DNA of 9,499 nt, from NCBI GenBank assembly GCA_913058555.1, contig CAJXRJ010000248.1:1-9499 (forward strand), in the 5' to 3' direction. Position 1 is the stretch's first letter. Each line of letters starts with the position of its first letter. This document shows, in pieces, positions 5,601 to 9,499 of the stretch. This DNA comes from an uncultured bacterium (GTDB lineage Bacteria; Planctomycetota; UBA1135; GCA-002686595). Below the pieces are notes generated by a model. That model had not been told where the DNA came from, made no database searches, and saw nothing but the letters and a program-made list of their open reading frames with translations. A program made the translations under genes and the position numbers.

Positions 5601-6734
5601 TCACTTCCCGAGGGGAGGGCGCTCCGTCAGGTTGATCGTGACCACCCGACGTTCACCGGCGCTGACGAGCGCCAGCTTCACGTCGGTACCGGGACGAAGG
5701 CGCGCGATCGCGCTCATGAGGCCCCGCAGGGACGACACGGGCTTTCCGTCGATGGAGTCGATGATCTCGCCGTTCTTCACGCCGGCGGCCGCCGCGGGTG
5801 TGCCCGATTCCGCAGAGGCGACGATGACTCGGCTGGAGCCCCGGTACCCGCGGCTCCGCACGTACCCGTCCGAGACCTCGTTGAGACGGACGCCCATGTA
5901 ACCGCGCGTGACGCGACCGGACTCGGCGAGCTGCTCCACAATGGTCGCCACCATGGGCGCGGGGATCGCGAAGCCGATCCCCTGACCGCCGCGGGAGACG
6001 TCCGCGACCGCGGTGTTGATACCGATGACACGTCCGTCCAAGTCGACGAGGGGTCCGCCGCTGTTTCCGGGGTTGATGGCGGCGTCGGTCTGAATGAAGT
6101 CCTCGTACGTGGTGATCGAAGCCGTCCGGCCACGGCCGCTCACGATCCCCGCTGTGACCGCATGGCTGAGGCCGAGGGGGTTGCCGATCGCGATCACCCA
6201 CTCCCCTACCCGGGCGGGCTCGTCCGTGCGCAGGGGCGCCGAGACCAAGCCGTCCGCATCGATGTGAAGCACCGCCAGGTCGGTCTCTTCGTCGAGCCCC
6301 ACCACCTGGGCGTTGAAAGATCGACCGTCTACCAGGCTGACGCTGAGTCGAGTGGCCCGGGCCACGACGTGGGCGTTGGTGGCGATGAGTCCCTCTTCCT
6401 TCAGGATCACGCCAGAGCCCTGGCCGAGGGGCCGCTCGACGCCGCGCACGACCGCAAAGGACTCGATGCGAACCACCGCTGGGGCCACCTGGTCGGCCAC
6501 GCGCTCGAACGCGGAGGACACGCTCCGGGCCACGGACTTGTCGCCGAGCTCGGCGGCTCCCATCGCGGGCTCAACGGGCCCCCCGAGCCGGAATGCACCG
6601 CCGATCGCCAGGCCTAGTCCAATGCACGTGCCGAAGGCCCCCAGGGCCGTGCGACTGAACATCGACCGGGCCGAAGGCGAACCCTGGGATGAGCGATGCG
6701 AAGGAGTCCGATGGGCGTTGGTGAATTCGTTCAT
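5601..6734 (-). CDS. HtrA/DegP-type membrane-anchored serine protease with one PDZ domain
   Basis: This is a periplasmic quality-control protease of the HtrA family (MEROPS S1C), which cleaves or chaperones misfolded envelope proteins. With the ATG at 6734 it has 377 residues. A cytoplasmic, Ser/Arg-rich stretch (1-28) precedes a hydrophobic segment at about 29-49 (TALGAFGTCIGLGLAIGGAF), a likely signal anchor. The protease domain covers about 75-275. The triad is visible as His122 (LIATNAHVV), Asp152 (DEETDLAVLHID) and Ser225 (NPGNSGGPLVD), with TYEDFIQTDAAINPG just before the serine. A single PDZ domain (about 278-372, GYMGVRL...GTPAAAAGVKNGEIIDSIDGKPV) completes it, so it is closer to DegS or a short HtrA in layout than to two-PDZ DegP. 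An alternative start is Met25 (6662), just before the anchor. No heat-shock promoter is recognisable upstream. All catalytic residues are intact, so it should be active. Confidence 0.93.
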   Translation of the reverse strand: MNEFTNAHRTPSHRSSQGSPSARSMFSRTALGAFGTCIGLGLAIGGAFRLGGPVEPAMGAAELGDKSVARSVSSAFERVADQVAPAVVRIESFAVVRGVERPLGQGSGVILKEEGLIATNAHVVARATRLSVSLVDGRSFNAQVVGLDEETDLAVLHIDADGLVSAPLRTDEPARVGEWVIAIGNPLGLSHAVTAGIVSGRGRTASITTYEDFIQTDAAINPGNSGGPLVDLDGRVIGINTAVADVSRGGQGIGFAIPAPMVATIVEQLAESGRVTRGYMGVRLNEVSDGYVRSRGYRGSSRVIVASAESGTPAAAAGVKNGEIIDSIDGKPVSSLRGLMSAIARLRPGTDVKLALVSAGERRVVTINLTERPPLGK

Positions 6735-7120
6735 GGGCGCTGGTACGGGAGCAGGTGCGGTTGCGTTGGAGTCTTGGGGCCACGGGGAACCAAGCTGGGG
6801 CAAAGGAGGGTGATGCCCAAGCCTTCGGCCCAATCTCTTGGGGCGATTCGAGCCCCCTTCAAGCGCCGCACCGCCCCATGACGATACAGGACGGGGGCGA
6901 TTCGGAAACTCGTTCCGACTCCCGAAGGCTCCCGAGCCGCCGCCCAAGCCGCCCAGGGGCCATCCGGATAGGCTTTCCGAGGTGATCCCGGGCCGCCACC
7001 CGCCCCGATTCGAGCCCACGACCCCGCACCATGCCGCACACACTTCGTACATCCCTGCCCTCCCAAACCGTGGCCTCGCCTGCTTTTGCATGCGCGACGC
7101 CTGCGCCAGGGCGCCACACG
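6735..7120. promoter_or_regulatory. Divergent intergenic region between the HtrA-like protease and the hydrolase lipoprotein
   Basis: No gene is supported in these 386 bases, which must carry both promoters. An inverted repeat TCGGAA-ACTCG-TTCCGA lies at 6902-6918. An 11-base direct repeat GATTCGAGCCC occurs at 6845-6855 and 7007-7017. It looks superficially like a tRNA T-arm but lacks the G53-C61 pair and the rest of a tRNA. Shine-Dalgarno-like AGGG at 7108-7111 precedes the ATG at 7121 by nine bases. Confidence 0.45.
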
Positions 7121-8167
7121 ATGCTGCGCCGACTGGGCGGTTGGGTCGCGGCCCTCGGGCTTGCCGGTATCTCGTCGTGCGCCAGTGGGTCTGGATTCGA
7201 CGTGGAGGCACCAGAGAAAAACACACTCCATCTGCAGGAGCGCCTCGCTGCCCAAGACGGGGCCATCGTGAGCGTCGTGGGCGTCTCCGTCACGGAGCCC
7301 TGGGAGAACGTCCCACCCCGCACCCGGGACCGCTTCGACGAGGCCGATTGGAGCGCCGCGAAAGAGGGCCTCAGCGGCCGCGCAGACCTGGTGACCTACT
7401 CGAGCGACTCCCTTCGAATCGGAAGCTTCCTCGTGCGGCCAAAGTCGATCGAAGGGCGCAGGCTCGGCGCCGTGATCGTCAACCGCGACGGCATCGCCAA
7501 CCGCGGGCTAGACGAGAACGAATTGCTCGTGGAGCTGAGCCGCTACGCCGAGCGCGGCTACGTCGCAGCGGCCACCACCTACCGCGGGAACCGGCTGAGC
7601 CAAGGCGTCGACGAGTTCGGCGGCGATGACGTACGCGACGTCCTGGCCCTCACCGCCCTCCTGCAACGCCTCGACTACGTGGACCCCAGCCGCATCTTCA
7701 TGGTTGGCTTCGGGCGCGGTGGGCTCATGACCTATCGGGCCCTGGAGATGGGTGCCCCCATCCGCGCGGCCGCCGTCATCTCTGGCGCGGCCGACATCGA
7801 GGAGATCAGCGCCATCGACCAGGAGATCGAGGGCGGATTCGAAGAAGGCGGCGGGTGGCCCGGCCTCCGTGAGATCCACGGCGACTGGACCGGCCCAGAC
7901 AAGGAAAGCCAACTGAACCGGCGCAGCCCACGCGAACGCGCGGACAAGCTCAAGGTCCCGCTGCTGATCGTGCATGGACGCCTCGATGAGCAGGTCCCGG
8001 TGACCCAGGCGCTGGATGTCATCCGGCACCTCCGCGACGCGGGCACCCCGGTCGAGTCAATGGTCTACGGTTACGGAGACCACGCTCTCCTCGATCAGCG
8101 CAAGGACTGGCAGTCCCGCGTCATGGATTGGATCGACCGCCACGACACTCGGGCGATGTTCAAGTAG
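7121..8167 (+). CDS. Lipoprotein with S9-type alpha/beta hydrolase fold lacking the catalytic serine
   Basis: From the ATG at 7121 the protein has 348 residues. It begins with a lipoprotein signal (MLRRLGGWVAALGLAGISSC), the lipobox ISSC giving lipidated Cys20. An in-frame ATG at 7031 would add 30 residues before this signal and is less likely; AGGG sits nine bases before the chosen start. Residues about 90-345 match the prolyl-oligopeptidase (S9)-like hydrolase pattern: VTYSSDSLRIGSFLVRPK, TTYRGNRLSQGVDEFGGDDV, DYVDPSRIFMVGFGRGG, RSPRERADKLKVPLLIVHG. The Asp (Asp289 in HGRLDEQVP) and His (His321 in YGDHALL) of the triad are kept. The nucleophile elbow, normally GxSxGG, reads GFGRGG with Gly198 (codon GGG) in place of Ser. 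Single-base change does not turn GGG into a serine codon except via AGC/AGT/TCG, each needing two changes, so a one-base sequencing error cannot explain it. It is probably a pseudo-hydrolase with a binding role, or uses another mechanism. A strong terminator follows. Confidence 0.88.
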   Translation: MLRRLGGWVAALGLAGISSCASGSGFDVEAPEKNTLHLQERLAAQDGAIVSVVGVSVTEPWENVPPRTRDRFDEADWSAAKEGLSGRADLVTYSSDSLRIGSFLVRPKSIEGRRLGAVIVNRDGIANRGLDENELLVELSRYAERGYVAAATTYRGNRLSQGVDEFGGDDVRDVLALTALLQRLDYVDPSRIFMVGFGRGGLMTYRALEMGAPIRAAAVISGAADIEEISAIDQEIEGGFEEGGGWPGLREIHGDWTGPDKESQLNRRSPRERADKLKVPLLIVHGRLDEQVPVTQALDVIRHLRDAGTPVESMVYGYGDHALLDQRKDWQSRVMDWIDRHDTRAMFK

Positions 8168-8210
8168 CGGTCAGACGGTCTCGGGGGGAAACCGCCCTGG
8201 GCCAACGCAG

Positions 8211-8256
8211 GAAGGGGTGAGGTGGAACCGCTGGTTCCACCTCACCCCTTCTTTCG
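8211..8256 (+). terminator. Strong intrinsic terminator between convergent genes
   Basis: A perfect 19-bp stem (8211-8229 with 8233-8251) with a GCT loop is followed by TTTCG. It begins 43 bases after the stop of the hydrolase gene. The T tract is on the plus side only, but the hairpin also lies 30 bases past the stop of the convergent cytochrome gene and may stop both transcripts. Confidence 0.88.
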
Positions 8257-8281
8257 TCCTACGAGCTCCCGCGATCGCGGC

Positions 8282-9499
8282 TCAGTTCTCCGCAGCACCC
8301 TGGTTGATCCAGTTCTGAAGCGTCGTTCGATCCGCTCCGGAACCGAACGAGGACATGCTGCAGCTGGCACCATTGGCGACGTTGAACAGGAAGCTGTTCC
8401 CCGAGCTGTAAGGATCCACGCGTTTCGTACCGGCCGCTGTGCAGCCGCCGATGTTGCTCGTCTTGTCCACGCCCACAAGGCTCGAGTAGACCGATGCAGC
8501 GTTGCCGTCGAAGGGCAATCCACTCGAAAGGCTCCCGGCCACATGGCAGCCCGAGCAGTTTGAAGTCAAGAGAGGCTGAATGACGCTGAACTCGATCGCG
8601 TCCACGTCGATCGAACGGAAGGCATAGGTATCCCCCGTGCCCGCGTAGGTGGCCCGGAGCGCCACCGTCCGAACCCCGTTGTTCGGGTACCGGTTCGTGA
8701 TGCTAGCGCCGCTGCCCTCGTTGTTGAACGTCGGCCCTGGGTCGCCCTGGTTGCCGCTGAAGCTGAAGTCCCACGCGAGGGCCGTGGGCGACCCCGTCGA
8801 GTTGCTCCCGAACGTGAACTCGAGCCCGTTCTCGCCGGTCACGTTGAAGCTCGCTCCGTCGGCAATCCGTACCGTGACCTCGGTCGTAAAGGGGGTCGGG
8901 GCCGGATTGCTGTAGACGTCCGTGACCGTGAAGTCCGCGTCGAACGTGCCGGCGGCGCCGTAGCTCATGGTCGGCATGCGGACGGCCGAGGTCATGGGCG
9001 ATGCGGAGGCACTGCCGAAATCCCACGAGAAGGTCGCCGAGCCCGCGTCGGGCTCGCGGCTGAAGGTTGGTGTGAACGTGATGTCCCGATCGGTCTGGGG
9101 ATCGGGGTTGTCGATCGAAACCCCAGTGACCGTCAACGGCTCGAGGATGGTCACGAAGGCCATCTTTGTTTCCGAGGAGGTCTCATCGCCCCCAGCACGA
9201 GTGACCGTCAGGGACACCGCGTAGTCGCCAGGGGAGCTGTAGGCGAACGAGGGGTTTTGGAGCGTGGACGTCGGTCCACTGCCGTTCACGTCAAAGTTCC
9301 ACAGCCAAGTCTCGGGCTCGCCGCGCGAGAGATCCTCGAAGTCCACGGTGAGTGCACTCTCTGCCACCGTGGGACCCGCGGCGCGGAACTCCGCCGCCAG
9401 GTCGGGGTTTTCCTCACCGAGGAAGAGCGCCACGAGGGGCTCCGAGGTCACGCCGAGCTCCGCATCCCTACTCGTCAGGAAGGCGCAGGACTCCAAGCC
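8282..9499 (-). CDS. PKD-repeat protein with C-terminal c-type cytochrome domain (N-terminus cut by window edge)
   Basis: The frame is open to the window edge; a TTG at 9496 could start it, but a start outside the window is more likely. Counting from that TTG there are 404 residues. Three PKD-like beta-sandwich domains lie at about 39-118 (WLWNFDVNG, NPSFAYSSPGDYAVSLTVT), 121-212 (FSWDFGSAS, GTFDADFTVTD) and 215-302 (LAWDFSFSG, RTVALRATY). PKD domains usually mediate contacts outside the cell. Residues about 303-404 form a small cytochrome c domain: NCSGCHVAG carries Cys314, Cys317 and His318 for covalent haem, and the end TTLQNWINQGA matches the terminal helix of planctomycete-type cytochrome domains. 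Met381 (CSMSSFG) sits where related domains have the axial Met, usually as MP, so it is a candidate sixth ligand. Two more Cys (352, 379) may form a disulfide. The role is probably extracellular electron transfer or haem-linked binding at the surface; the partner is unknown. The first residues (LESC) resemble a poor lipobox. Confidence 0.88.
   Translation of the reverse strand, partial: GLESCAFLTSRDAELGVTSEPLVALFLGEENPDLAAEFRAAGPTVAESALTVDFEDLSRGEPETWLWNFDVNGSGPTSTLQNPSFAYSSPGDYAVSLTVTRAGGDETSSETKMAFVTILEPLTVTGVSIDNPDPQTDRDITFTPTFSREPDAGSATFSWDFGSASASPMTSAVRMPTMSYGAAGTFDADFTVTDVYSNPAPTPFTTEVTVRIADGASFNVTGENGLEFTFGSNSTGSPTALAWDFSFSGNQGDPGPTFNNEGSGASITNRYPNNGVRTVALRATYAGTGDTYAFRSIDVDAIEFSVIQPLLTSNCSGCHVAGSLSSGLPFDGNAASVYSSLVGVDKTSNIGGCTAAGTKRVDPYSSGNSFLFNVANGASCSMSSFGSGADRTTLQNWINQGAAEN

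Noticed and set aside
6840..7017. tRNA T-arm-like GATTCGAGCCC motifs
   Set aside because: Base 53 would be A rather than G, and no acceptor, D or anticodon arms can be built around either copy.
7031..7120. Upstream ATG at 7031 as the start of the hydrolase
   Set aside because: It would place 30 unrelated residues before a clear lipoprotein signal peptide; the ATG at 7121 has an AGGG at suitable distance.
1..9499. CRISPR arrays, insertion sequences, integrases, rRNA
   Set aside because: No regularly spaced repeats, transposase or recombinase motifs, or rRNA-like sequence were seen on either strand; the only transposon sequence is the Tn5 mosaic end of the adapter.

Overview
This GC-rich window is most likely a piece of a planctomycete (Planctomycetota) genome or metagenome-assembled genome. 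Three things suggest this: a secreted protein with the NYC...FQAWHRD C-terminal module that I associate with planctomycetes, a PKD-repeat protein ending in a c-type cytochrome domain with a CxxCH motif and a terminal WINQGA, and unlinked genes with little Shine-Dalgarno signal. The assignment rests on remembered family resemblance, not on a search. Bases 1-42 are not biological. They are an Illumina Nextera i5/Read-1 adapter left on the contig end.

Layout. 43-706 (+): C-terminal part of a secreted protein, followed by a strong terminator (752-790). 707-1308: a non-coding stretch rich in stem-loops. 1309-1992 (-): the most interesting locus, a small exported protein with two tandem heavy-metal-associated (HMA/MerP-like) domains whose reading frame is interrupted by two in-frame TGA codons. 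Each TGA falls where HMA domains carry the first metal-binding Cys of the GMxCxxC motif, and each is followed by a SECIS-like hairpin. It reads as a two-selenocysteine, 227-residue metal-binding selenoprotein. 1993-2312: divergent intergenic region with symmetrical sequence elements. 2313-5018 (+): phosphoenolpyruvate synthase (ppsA). 5110-5580 (+): small membrane-anchored protein of unknown function, possibly from a leaderless transcript. 5601-6734 (-): membrane-anchored HtrA/DegP-type serine protease with one PDZ domain. 6735-7120: divergent intergenic region. 7121-8167 (+): lipoprotein with an S9-type alpha/beta hydrolase fold in which the nucleophile Ser is replaced by Gly. 8211-8251: 19-bp perfect hairpin terminator. 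8282-9499 (-): C-terminal part of the PKD/cytochrome c protein, cut by the window edge.

The genes do not form one operon. Strands alternate and most genes have their own terminator or intergenic spacer. A shared theme is the cell envelope: five of the six products appear exported, membrane-anchored or lipidated, while PpsA is cytosolic central metabolism (gluconeogenesis). The main result is the double-UGA HMA gene. Ordinary gene callers would split it, truncate it, or replace it with an antisense shadow frame.
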